In this document: one piece after another, positions 35,159 to 43,301 of the stretch | How the letters are laid out: each line of letters begins with the position of its first letter | Position numbering within the stretch: position 1 is the stretch's first letter | Program-made: the position numbers and the translations under genes | The notes under the pieces: model-generated | What the model was told of the DNA's origin: nothing | Seen by the model: only the letters and a program-made list of their open reading frames with translations | The model's database searches: none | DNA from: Pontibacter roseus DSM 17521 | GTDB lineage: Bacteria > Bacteroidota > Bacteroidia > Cytophagales > Hymenobacteraceae | Length of the DNA stretch: 64,000 nt | NCBI RefSeq assembly: GCF_000373265.1 | Contig: NZ_KB890762.1 | Span: forward strand, 692,833 to 756,832 | Direction of reading: 5' to 3'

Positions 35159-35611
35159 ATGGCAGAAAACAACTCCGTCCACTACGACATCTACACCCCC
35201 ACCAATCAGCAAGGCCTCAACCGCGACGAGGTGCTCGACTTCCTGTTCCACCACCTGGACCAGTACGGCGACGCCCGCGAAGACATCGCCAAGTGCATGG
35301 ACTATGCCCTGTCAGAGGCAGCCGGCAAAGGAGGCGCTGTACTGGTGGCCCGGGAAAACGACCTGGTGGTAGGGGCATTGATACTGAACAATACTGGCAT
35401 GAGCGGCTACATACCCGAGAATATACTGGTTTATGTGGCTGTGCACAACAGCCAGCGCGGCAAAGGCGTAGGCAAAAAGCTGGTGCAACTGGCCACTGAG
35501 AACACAGAAGGCAGTATTGCCCTGCACGTGGAGCCCGATAATCCGGCCCGGCACCTCTACGAGAAGATGGGCTTCACGAACAAATATTTAGAATACAGAC
35601 TAATCCGATAA
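35159..35611 (+). CDS. GNAT N-acetyltransferase paired with a racemase-like gene
   Basis: A 150-residue GNAT protein. The acetyl-CoA loop is NILVYVAVHNSQRGKGVGKKLVQLA (QRGKGVG), followed by SIALHVEPDNPARHLYEKMGF, the standard GNAT ending. It starts at ATG 35159 and ends 3 bp before the racemase-like gene, so the two are cotranscribed. The substrate is unknown. An amino acid or amine handled by the partner enzyme is likely. Confidence 0.85.
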   Translation: MAENNSVHYDIYTPTNQQGLNRDEVLDFLFHHLDQYGDAREDIAKCMDYALSEAAGKGGAVLVARENDLVVGALILNNTGMSGYIPENILVYVAVHNSQRGKGVGKKLVQLATENTEGSIALHVEPDNPARHLYEKMGFTNKYLEYRLIR

Positions 35612-35614
35612 GGT

Positions 35615-36688
35615 ATGGCAGTATTGAAACTGTACCGCGAACGACTCCAGCACAACTACAACCACCTTAACCGCGTGTTCCAGGAAAAGGGCATCGACTG
35701 GGGCATCGTCACCAAGCTGCTCTGCGGCGAAGAGACGTTTCTGAAAGAAGTTCTCTCACTAGGCGTGAAAGAGGTGCACGACTCGCGGGTAACCAACCTG
35801 AAAGCTATCAAAAACATGGCGCCCGATGTGCAGACTGTCTACATCAAACCGGCCCCTAAAAAGAGCATACCTGAAATCATTCAGTACGCCGACGTGAGCT
35901 TCGAGACAGAGCTCGACATGATTCGCCTTTTGTCGGAAGAGGCCGTGCGGCAGAACAGGTTGCACAAAATCATCATCATGATAGAGATGGGCGACTTGCG
36001 CGAAGGCGTGATGGGTGACGACCTGGTGGATTTCTATGAGCAGGTGTTTCAGTTGCCCGGCATCTCCGTCATTGGTCTTGGAGCCAACTTCAACTGCCTG
36101 CACGGCGTGATGCCCACACAGGACAAACTCATCCAACTGAGCCTCTACAAGCAAATCATCGACGCCAAGTTCAACATCGAGATTCCTTGGGTTTCGGGTG
36201 GCACTTCCGTCACTATCCCGCTCCTGTTCACGCACCAGATGCCCAAAGGCATCAACCACTTCCGCATTGGCGAGGCTTTATTCTTCGGTCTGAACCTTTT
36301 CACCAACGAGACATTTGAAGGCATGCACGCCAATGTGTTTGAGTTCACGGCCGAGATTATCGAACTGAACCAGAAGCCTATGATTCCAACGGGCGTATTG
36401 GCGGAGAACCCCAGCGGCGAGAGTTTTGAGATTGACGAGAGCCTGTATGGCAAAACATCCTACCGCGCCATTCTGGACGTGGGCCTACTCGACATCAACC
36501 CGAAGTACCTGCTGCCCCAGCAGGAAGGCCTCACCGTCATCGGGGCCAGTTCCGATATGCTGGTGGTGGAGCTGGGCGAGAATGAACTCAACTACAAAGT
36601 AGGCGATGTACTCCACTTTGACCTCAAGTACATGGGTGCCCTCAGCATCATGAACTCCAGATATATCGCCAAAGAGGTGGTTGCCTGA
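35615..36688 (+). CDS. Alanine/ornithine-racemase-family PLP enzyme
   Basis: A 357-residue fold-III PLP enzyme of the alanine/ornithine racemase family. The PLP lysine is expected at Lys34 (DWGIVTKLLCG), and the barrel carries VKEVHDSRVTNLKAIK, IIIMIEMGDLREGVMGDDL, GANFNCLHGVMPTQDKL and WVSGGTSVTIP. Clostridial relatives racemise ornithine, and other members act on other amino acids. The C-terminal beta domain is complete. It is tightly linked to a GNAT gene, and not next to peptidoglycan genes, so a role in amino-acid catabolism or modification is more likely than making D-Ala for cell wall. Confidence 0.85.
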   Translation: MAVLKLYRERLQHNYNHLNRVFQEKGIDWGIVTKLLCGEETFLKEVLSLGVKEVHDSRVTNLKAIKNMAPDVQTVYIKPAPKKSIPEIIQYADVSFETELDMIRLLSEEAVRQNRLHKIIIMIEMGDLREGVMGDDLVDFYEQVFQLPGISVIGLGANFNCLHGVMPTQDKLIQLSLYKQIIDAKFNIEIPWVSGGTSVTIPLLFTHQMPKGINHFRIGEALFFGLNLFTNETFEGMHANVFEFTAEIIELNQKPMIPTGVLAENPSGESFEIDESLYGKTSYRAILDVGLLDINPKYLLPQQEGLTVIGASSDMLVVELGENELNYKVGDVLHFDLKYMGALSIMNSRYIAKEVVA

Positions 36689-36836
36689 GACGCAAAGGCG
36701 CCACACCTGTAGACGTGCTGGTTACAGAAGGCCAGGAAACAAGGCATTAAGCTATATTTCGGATATTTTTCAGGATTTAATCTGAGTTTAATCTTCTATC
36801 CCTACCTTCAGCACGAATTAAACATACGCGCTAACT

Positions 36837-37472
36837 ATGCTATACCACTCGTACGAAGAACTTATCAAAAATAACCTGGAATGGGCAGAGGAGAAACTCC
36901 AGCAAAACCCCGCCTATTTTGAACAGCTGGCGACAGGCCAGAAGCCTCCTTTTCTGTTTATCGGCTGCTCCGATAGCCGCATGCCGCTCAACAGCTTCAC
37001 CAAGACCGAACCAGGCGAGCTTTTCATTCACCGTAACGTGGCCAATCAGGTATCGCTGACGGACATGAACCTGCTGGCCGTGCTGGAGTATGCCGTGGAG
37101 GCGCTGGGCGTGCAGCATATTGTGGTGTGCGGCCACTACCGCTGCGGCGGCGTGGAAGCTGCCTACCGGGGCACTGCCACCGGCGTAGTGGAGAGCTGGG
37201 TGAACCCTATTCGCGAGCTATACCTGCAGAATCGCCAGGAGTTGGATGCCCTTCCATCGGACGAGGAGCGCCTGAACAAGCTGGCTCAATACAATGTGTT
37301 GGCCCAGGTTAAGAACATCTGCAACACCTCTGTTATGCAACGTGCTTACCAGAAGGGCAACTACCCTAAGGTGCACGGCTGGGTTCTGGACATTCACAAA
37401 GGACATATTATTGACCTGCCCCTGCCGGTGCAGGACTGGAAAGAACTGGGCTGCGTTCCGGATTCCTTCTAA
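36837..37472 (+). CDS. Beta-class carbonic anhydrase
   Basis: A 211-residue beta-carbonic anhydrase interconverting carbon dioxide and bicarbonate. The zinc ligands are Cys44, His100 and Cys103 (GCSDSR and CGHYRCGG), with Asp46 and Arg48 as the usual dyad. No signal peptide is present, so it is cytoplasmic. It stands upstream of NhaA-like and Mrp antiporter genes, a region devoted to pH and sodium handling, which may not be coincidental. Confidence 0.95.
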   Translation: MLYHSYEELIKNNLEWAEEKLQQNPAYFEQLATGQKPPFLFIGCSDSRMPLNSFTKTEPGELFIHRNVANQVSLTDMNLLAVLEYAVEALGVQHIVVCGHYRCGGVEAAYRGTATGVVESWVNPIRELYLQNRQELDALPSDEERLNKLAQYNVLAQVKNICNTSVMQRAYQKGNYPKVHGWVLDIHKGHIIDLPLPVQDWKELGCVPDSF

Positions 37473-37500
37473 ACCAAGCCCGCTAAGGGTATAAAACTTT

Positions 37501-37573
37501 TCAGCTGCTGGTACGTCTTAGGGTAAGATTTATATAGCTATATAGTCTTATATCCTTTGGAACCAGCAGCTGA
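37501..37573 (+). promoter_or_regulatory. 12-bp inverted repeat with central palindrome at the NhaA start
   Basis: TCAGCTGCTGGT (37501-37512) and its exact reverse complement (37562-37573) flank 49 bp that hold the 14-bp palindrome TATATAGCTATATA (37531-37544). The right arm overlaps the first possible NhaA codons. It could be a double operator or an mRNA hairpin that controls translation. Confidence 0.5.
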
Positions 37574-38894
37574 TTCTTTTTTGCACCGGCGCATCGTCTA
37601 CCCTTTTCAGGAGTTTGGAAACGTCATGTCGCGGGGTGGCACTTTGGTGGTGGTGGTTGCGCTGCTGGCATTGGCCTGGCTCAATTCACCCTGGGGAGCG
37701 TCTTATTTTCAGGTATGGCACACGCCGCTGACTGTTTCCTTCGGAGGCACCACTCTCGCCAAACCGCTGCTGTTCTGGGTCAACCATGCCCTGATGGCGC
37801 TGTTCTTCCTGGTCATCACGCTGGAGCTGAAACGCCTGTTCCGCACCGGTGAACTGGCCGCTTTCCGCACGGCAGCTTTCCCGGTGGCCGCTGCCTTGGG
37901 AGGTATGGCTGTATCAGCAGGGCTATACCTGTATATGAATGAAGGCCTCAGCAGCGAACGGGGCTGGACAGTTCCCATGGCGACCGATGTGACGGCCGCT
38001 CTGGCCGTACTGGCTGTTTTTGGGCAACGCCTATCTTTGTCCCTTCGGCTGTTCCTTTCCGCTGTCACCATCTTACAAACCATTCTCGCCTTGTTGCTTA
38101 CAATTGTCCTTTATACCTCTATTGCCAACCTGCTGAGTCTGTCGGTGGGCACGGGTATTTTTGGTTTGCTGGTGGTGCTGCGGGCGCTGCGCAACCGGAG
38201 CATGTGGCTGTACCTGCTGCTGGGTTTGGCTATGTGGGGAGCTTTTCTGGTGGCGGGCGTGAACGGCGCTGTAGCGGGGGTGCTGTTGGCGCTGGTCATC
38301 CCGGTGCATGCGCGTGTGGACGAGGAGGATTTTATCACTTCGGCCGACACCGTGCTGGGGGAGCTTCATGCGCTGAAGATGGTGAAATTCCCTGGCCCAG
38401 GCGAGGAACTGGAAGAAGAATACCAGGCAACCGTACATACCTTGCGCGCCAACTGCAACCGGGCACTTTCGCCTTTGCGCAAGCTGCTGCACCAACTCCT
38501 GCCCTGGGCCGCATACGCTGTGCTGCCCCTTTTCGCGCTGGCCAATGCCGCCTTCGCCTATAACAGCTTTGAGCTGCAAGAGCTCGGAAGCCCTGTCGCG
38601 TTGGGGATATTTTTGGGTCTGGTGCTCGGGAAACCCTTGGGAGTACTCCTGTTCGCCGGCTTGGCCACTCTGGTACGCCTCACCGACAAGCCCACCGACG
38701 TGAGCTGGCTCCAAGTGGCGGGTGCAGGTATGCTGGCAGGTATAGGCTTTACGATGTCGCTGTTTATGGCACTGGAGGTATGGGGGGAAAGCCAACCGAT
38801 GACTATCCTTAAAATCAGCCTGTACGGTGCCTCTGCTTTGGCTGCCATTTTGGGCGCTATTCTGGTTGCCTTTTCAAACCGAGCTTCACGATAA
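37557..38894 (+). CDS. NhaA-family Na+/H+ antiporter homologue without the Asp-Asp pair
   Basis: A 445-residue, about 12-helix protein clearly aligned with NhaA: WVNHALMALFF, LELKRLFRTGELAAFRTAAFPV, GWTVPMATDVTAALAVLAVFGQ, GLVLGKPLGV and GIGFTMSLFMALEVW. However, the E. coli pair Asp163-Asp164 is replaced by Gln174-Thr175 (codons at 38076-38081), and Asp65 is His; Asp133 (MATD) and Lys300 (GKPLG) equivalents remain. A charged insertion with DEEDFITSAD and EELEEEYQAT follows helix VII. Classical two-proton/one-sodium exchange is unlikely. Start is uncertain: TTG 37557, TTG 37581 or ATG 37626. Confidence 0.88.
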   Translation: MEPAADSFLHRRIVYPFQEFGNVMSRGGTLVVVVALLALAWLNSPWGASYFQVWHTPLTVSFGGTTLAKPLLFWVNHALMALFFLVITLELKRLFRTGELAAFRTAAFPVAAALGGMAVSAGLYLYMNEGLSSERGWTVPMATDVTAALAVLAVFGQRLSLSLRLFLSAVTILQTILALLLTIVLYTSIANLLSLSVGTGIFGLLVVLRALRNRSMWLYLLLGLAMWGAFLVAGVNGAVAGVLLALVIPVHARVDEEDFITSADTVLGELHALKMVKFPGPGEELEEEYQATVHTLRANCNRALSPLRKLLHQLLPWAAYAVLPLFALANAAFAYNSFELQELGSPVALGIFLGLVLGKPLGVLLFAGLATLVRLTDKPTDVSWLQVAGAGMLAGIGFTMSLFMALEVWGESQPMTILKISLYGASALAAILGAILVAFSNRASR

Positions 38895-38915
38895 CTCTTC
38901 CAACTAATAGTAAAA

Positions 38916-38946
38916 AAGCGAAGCAGGCAGGGCGCCGACTTCGCTT
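38916..38946 (-). terminator. Terminator of the universal stress protein gene
   Basis: An 8-bp stem (38916-38923 with 38939-38946) with a GC-rich loop, followed on the minus strand by six T residues. It separates the convergent NhaA-like and Usp genes. Confidence 0.7.
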
Positions 38947-38976
38947 CTGTATCAGGTATGGCTTCCTTATGTTGCC

Positions 38977-39909
38977 TTACTCATCGCTGAGCAGCGCATC
39001 CAGGAAACCGATTTCTTCTTTTGCCTTTTTGTACACAATCATCGGGATGTCGCTGTTGTTCCGCAGGATTTTCTCGGTTACGCTTCCCAGCACAAACAGG
39101 GCGGCGGCAGATTTTCCTTTGGCGCCAATCACGAGCATATCGGCTCTGGAGCGCTTGGCCTCCAGCACAATCAACTCACCGATTTCGTCCTCATCATCGA
39201 GCTTCACCAGCTTCAGTTTGGCGCGCTCTGCCAGCCCGGGGAACTGGGCCAGCACCTGCTCGAACTTGTCGTGGGCAAAGCCCTGCATGCGCTTGTCAAA
39301 GTCTTCGTAGCTGATGCCAAGGGTGATGTATCCGGTCGGCACCTGGTATACGTGCAGACAGGTGATTTGCACTTCAGGCCTGGCCAGCGCGGAGTGCAGG
39401 ATGCGGTCTAGGGCCATCATGGAGTAATCTGAGAAATCCACGCTTACCACAATGTGGTTCAGCACAGGTTCTGCGGTTTCCGGCACAAATAGTACGCTCA
39501 CCCTGCCGGTGCGCAACAGCTTCTGGGCCAGCACGCCGCTGCCCCGCAGCCGCAGCTTGCGTCCTACCAGCACCATGTCTATCTGCTTCACCTTGGACCA
39601 GTGCAACAACTCCTTCAGCGGAGACCCTTCCACTACCTGCACCTCTACCTCTACCTCTACCGGGCTACCGGGGCTGAAATACTGCGCCACACGCTGCTCC
39701 ACCATTTCCTTGATTTTCTCATCGGTCGGCAGGTGCCCTTGCGGAAAGGATGCTACCAGTTCATCGGGTAGTTCCAGGCTCTTTTCAGCATGGATGAAAT
39801 ACACTTTCTCAATCTGGGATATGGAGCAGAGGAAGGCCGTGTAACGGATGAGGGTCTCATCCATCTCTGTCAGGTCGAGCCCAATCATAATACGTTTCAG
39901 CGTGTTCAT
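38977..39909 (-). CDS. Tandem universal stress protein
   Basis: A 310-residue protein with two UspA-type domains. The first (residues 1-148) ends in MVLVGRKLRLRGSGVLAQKLLRTGRVSVLFVP, the second (about 150-300) in MLVIGAKGKSAAALFVLGSVTEKILRNNSDIPMIV, the latter with the GxxGxGxxxS/T-like ATP region partly changed. It should bind nucleotides and affect stress tolerance. It is divergent from the Mrp operon, separated by 165 bp. Confidence 0.9.
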   Translation of the reverse strand: MNTLKRIMIGLDLTEMDETLIRYTAFLCSISQIEKVYFIHAEKSLELPDELVASFPQGHLPTDEKIKEMVEQRVAQYFSPGSPVEVEVEVQVVEGSPLKELLHWSKVKQIDMVLVGRKLRLRGSGVLAQKLLRTGRVSVLFVPETAEPVLNHIVVSVDFSDYSMMALDRILHSALARPEVQITCLHVYQVPTGYITLGISYEDFDKRMQGFAHDKFEQVLAQFPGLAERAKLKLVKLDDEDEIGELIVLEAKRSRADMLVIGAKGKSAAALFVLGSVTEKILRNNSDIPMIVYKKAKEEIGFLDALLSDE

Positions 39910-40074
39910 GGTAGTGTAGGTTTAATGGAAAATCAAAAATGACGAGCTATGCGAAAACCGTTACCCATTCCCTGCCTTCCTGCCCCGACGTAACATTAAT
40001 CACTCAGATTGGTAACTATGTGTGTCACCAACCCTAAGATAAGAAGAATACCGATACATTTCTAATCAGAGTAG

Positions 40075-42390
40075 ATGATTCTAGCCATACTAGCAGGTCT
40101 TTTGTTTGCCTTTGCTGCCCCCTTCCTGTACCGCTGGCTGGGGAAATGGCTGTATGTTCCCATGGCGCTGCTGCCGCTCTCCATCTTCGTATACCTGCTG
40201 ACGCTGGCCCCTGCAGTGCTGGGCGGAAACCCTGTCAGCCAGGTGCAGGCATGGACGCCGAGCCTCAACATCAACCTGAATTTCTACCTCGATGGCCTTA
40301 GTCTGCTTTTCGCGCTGCTCATCACCGGTTTCGGAACACTCATCATGGTATACGCGGGAGGCTATCTGAAAGGCAACCCCCTGCTTGGGCGATTTTACCT
40401 ATACCTCACTTTGTTCATGACGGCCATGCTGGGGCTGGTCCTGTCGGGCAACCTGCTCTCCGTTTTTGTTTTCTGGGAGCTCACGAGCATCAGTTCCTAC
40501 CTGCTCATCGGGTTCGGGCATGAGAAGGAGAGCTCGCGCGATGCCGCGTTGCAGGCTTTTCTGGTCACGGGTCTAGGTGGGCTCGCGCTGATGGGCGGGC
40601 TGATACTGGTAGGTATAGCCGGTGAGACGTTCTCGGTGAGTGAACTGCTCACACGCGGCGATATGGTGACTTCGCACTCCTATTACCTGCCGGCCCTGGT
40701 GCTGGTGCTGGTGGGCGCTTTCACCAAATCGGCGCAGTTCCCGTTTCACTTCTGGCTACCCAACGCCATGGCGGCACCTACTCCCGTCAGCGCCTACCTG
40801 CACTCAGCCACCATGGTCAAGGCGGGAGTATACCTGCTGGCGCGCCTTACGCCGGTGATGGGCGGCACGGACTACTGGCAGTATACGCTCCTGCTGGTGG
40901 GTGGCATCACTACGGTGCTGGGCGCGCTGCTGGCCATGCAGCACACCGACCTCAAAGCCATCTTAGCTTATACCACCATCAGCGCGCTCGGCACGTTGGT
41001 GACCATGACCGGCATCGGCACGGGACCGGCGCTGCAGGCCATGGTAGTGTTCCTGCTCGCCCATGCCCTCTACAAGGGGACGCTGTTTTTGGTGGCCGGT
41101 AACGTGGACCATGCCACCGGCACCCGCGATTTGGCGCGGCTCAACCGCCTGGGGCCGGTCATGCGCTTCACGGCCATCGCGGCCTCGCTGGCTGGACTGT
41201 CTATGGCCGGCGTGCTGCCTTTTTTTGGCTTCATCGGGAAGGAACTGGTATACGAGGCGGCATTGGGGGCAAGTGCCTTTCAGTGGCTGCTGTTCGCCGT
41301 CGTGTTCTTCTCAGGGATGGTGTTTGTGGCCGTGGCGCTGGCGATAGGCTACCACATTTTCTGGCGGAGCAAAGGCGAAGTGACGCCTATTGAGCATCCG
41401 GATTCGGCGCTCCTATACCTGCCGCCGGTGGTGCTTTCATTTGTAGGACTCACCTTCGGTCTGCTGCCTGGCCTGCTGGCGACTCCCCTTCTCCGCAGGG
41501 CAACCGAGGCCATGCTGGGCGAGGAGCAGGTGTTTGAGCTGGCCCTCTGGCATGGTTTCAACCTGGTGCTGGGGCTGAGCCTGCTGACAATGGCATTGGG
41601 ATATCTGGCTTACCGTTTTTCCGGCAGGCTGCAGCAGCACGCCTCCCGCTTCAACCGACTCTACCTGTTCGGCCCCGACAACCTCTACCAACTCTTACTG
41701 AAAGGACTCATCACCGGTGCCACCAAACTGACGGCCACTATTCAGAACGGCTACCTCCGCAGCTATATTACCACCATCGTGCTCACGCTCACCGGGCTGT
41801 TGTCGCTGACACTTTGGAGGAATGGCCCCACGCTGGATTTAGCCGACCGCGTGCAGCAGCTGCAGGGTATACGCCTGTATGAAGTGGTGCTGCTTTTGCT
41901 GATGATATCAGGACTCGTGTTTTTATTCAGGACCAGGTCCCGGCTCACCTCCATTGCCATCATGGGCATTATCGGGTATTCGGCCGCGCTGTTGTTCATC
42001 CTGTTCGGAGCCCCGGACGTGGCCGCCACCCAGTTGCTCATCGAGACACTCACGGTTGTGATATTCGTGCTCATCCTGCACAAGCTGCCCCCTTTCCGCT
42101 ACCTCACGCATGCCGGGCAAAGGTATCTGTACATACTCGTGTCACTGGCCTTTGGCGCCATGATGACGTACGTGCTGCTGCTGGCGAAACAGTACCCGAT
42201 GGACTCGAAACTCAAATCCTACTTTGGCGAGAACAGCTATGTGCTGGGGAAAGGGCACAACATCGTGAACGTCATCCTGGTGGATTTCAGGGCGATGGAT
42301 ACGATGGGCGAAATTGTGGTGCTGGCCGTTGCCGCCATCGGCATTCTGGCTTTGCTCAAATTGCGCATTCAGAAAGGAGGAAAACCATGA
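40075..42390 (+). CDS. mrpA: Mrp antiporter subunit A
   Basis: A 771-residue subunit A, with about 20 membrane helices. It has the complex-I-like core (FWELTSISSYLLIGFGHE, GAFTKSAQFPFHFWLPNAMAAPTPVSAYLHSATMVKAGVYLLAR) with the key Glu, Lys and His residues, followed by the MbhD/MbhE-type end (FLFRTRSRLTSIAIMGIIGYS, LFGAPDVAATQLLIETL). The complex uses the proton gradient to expel sodium. It starts a seven-gene operon and overlaps mrpB by 4 nt. Confidence 0.95.
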   Translation: MILAILAGLLFAFAAPFLYRWLGKWLYVPMALLPLSIFVYLLTLAPAVLGGNPVSQVQAWTPSLNINLNFYLDGLSLLFALLITGFGTLIMVYAGGYLKGNPLLGRFYLYLTLFMTAMLGLVLSGNLLSVFVFWELTSISSYLLIGFGHEKESSRDAALQAFLVTGLGGLALMGGLILVGIAGETFSVSELLTRGDMVTSHSYYLPALVLVLVGAFTKSAQFPFHFWLPNAMAAPTPVSAYLHSATMVKAGVYLLARLTPVMGGTDYWQYTLLLVGGITTVLGALLAMQHTDLKAILAYTTISALGTLVTMTGIGTGPALQAMVVFLLAHALYKGTLFLVAGNVDHATGTRDLARLNRLGPVMRFTAIAASLAGLSMAGVLPFFGFIGKELVYEAALGASAFQWLLFAVVFFSGMVFVAVALAIGYHIFWRSKGEVTPIEHPDSALLYLPPVVLSFVGLTFGLLPGLLATPLLRRATEAMLGEEQVFELALWHGFNLVLGLSLLTMALGYLAYRFSGRLQQHASRFNRLYLFGPDNLYQLLLKGLITGATKLTATIQNGYLRSYITTIVLTLTGLLSLTLWRNGPTLDLADRVQQLQGIRLYEVVLLLLMISGLVFLFRTRSRLTSIAIMGIIGYSAALLFILFGAPDVAATQLLIETLTVVIFVLILHKLPPFRYLTHAGQRYLYILVSLAFGAMMTYVLLLAKQYPMDSKLKSYFGENSYVLGKGHNIVNVILVDFRAMDTMGEIVVLAVAAIGILALLKLRIQKGGKP

Positions 42391-42929
42391 AAACAGTCAT
42401 ACTGGCCACGGCCATCCGTATCCTCATCCCCATCTTTCTCCTCTTCTCCGTCTATACCTTATTCAGGGGGCACAACCATCCGGGCGGAGGCTTCATCGGG
42501 GGGTTGATTGGCTCTATCGCTTTCGTGTTTCACACCATGACGCACGGCCCGCACCACACCGTGGATACCTTCCTGAAGGTGAACCTGTACGGCTACCCGC
42601 GCCAGCCCAACCAGAGCCGCTCGCTTTACCTCATGCGCATGATGCGCGTGAACGTATGGCGCAGGCGCAGGCAGGCTTTGCACCAGGACATCAGGACGCA
42701 CATGGTCCGCATCGAACCTATTTCCATCATCGCCACGGGATTGCTGCTCGCGGCTAGCAGTGGATTGCCTGCTCTGCTGACACAGCAGCCTTTCATGACG
42801 GCCTTCTGGACGGATTTCTACCTTCCTATAATTGGCAGGCCGGGCACACCTATTCTGTTTGACATTGGGGTATACCTGCTGGTGATTGGTATAGTACTGA
42901 AAATAACATTCGTCATGTCAGAAGAATAG
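42387..42929 (+). CDS. mrpB: Mrp antiporter subunit B
   Basis: A 180-residue membrane protein with the MnhB motif FRGHNHPGGGFIGGLIGSIAFV near the start. A basic insertion (GYPRQPNQSRSLYLMRMMRVNVWRRRRQALHQDIRTH) lies between helices 2 and 3, then GLLLAASSGLPALL and the final helix. Overlap ATGA with mrpA indicates translational coupling. Required for the assembled sodium/proton antiporter. Confidence 0.93.
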   Translation: MKTVILATAIRILIPIFLLFSVYTLFRGHNHPGGGFIGGLIGSIAFVFHTMTHGPHHTVDTFLKVNLYGYPRQPNQSRSLYLMRMMRVNVWRRRRQALHQDIRTHMVRIEPISIIATGLLLAASSGLPALLTQQPFMTAFWTDFYLPIIGRPGTPILFDIGVYLLVIGIVLKITFVMSEE

Positions 42930-42932
42930 CCT

Positions 42933-43298
42933 ATGGAACTGATACTCCCCTTTTTGATAGGCATCCTGTTTGCCGCCAGCCTCTACCTGATTCTGCACCG
43001 CCACTTTTTCAAGCTCATCCTAGGGCTCATCATCTTCGGGTTGGCCAATAACCTGTTCGTGTTTGTGATAGGCAGGCTGACAAGGGGTGGTTCCGCCATC
43101 ATCCCGCAGGAAGACTCCGTTGCTACCGAGCCCTTCGCGGACCCCGTGCCGCAGGCGTTGCTGCTCACGGCCATCGTCATCGGGTTCGGGATTCAGGCGT
43201 TCGCCATCGTGCTCATCAAACGGGTATATCAGGCCTTCGGCACCAACGACCTGGATGACATGAATTCTACGGACCAGATAGAGGAACAAGAGAAATAA
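42933..43298 (+). CDS. mrpC: Mrp antiporter subunit C
   Basis: A 121-residue NuoK-like subunit with three membrane helices (LILHRHFFKLILGLIIFGLANNLFVFVIGRL and QALLLTAIVIGFGIQAFAIVLIKR). The polar insertion RLTRGGSAIIPQEDSVATEP and the acidic tail are usual for MnhC. Spacings to mrpB and mrpD are 3 bp each. Confidence 0.93.
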   Translation: MELILPFLIGILFAASLYLILHRHFFKLILGLIIFGLANNLFVFVIGRLTRGGSAIIPQEDSVATEPFADPVPQALLLTAIVIGFGIQAFAIVLIKRVYQAFGTNDLDDMNSTDQIEEQEK

Positions 43299-43301
43299 CC
43301 G

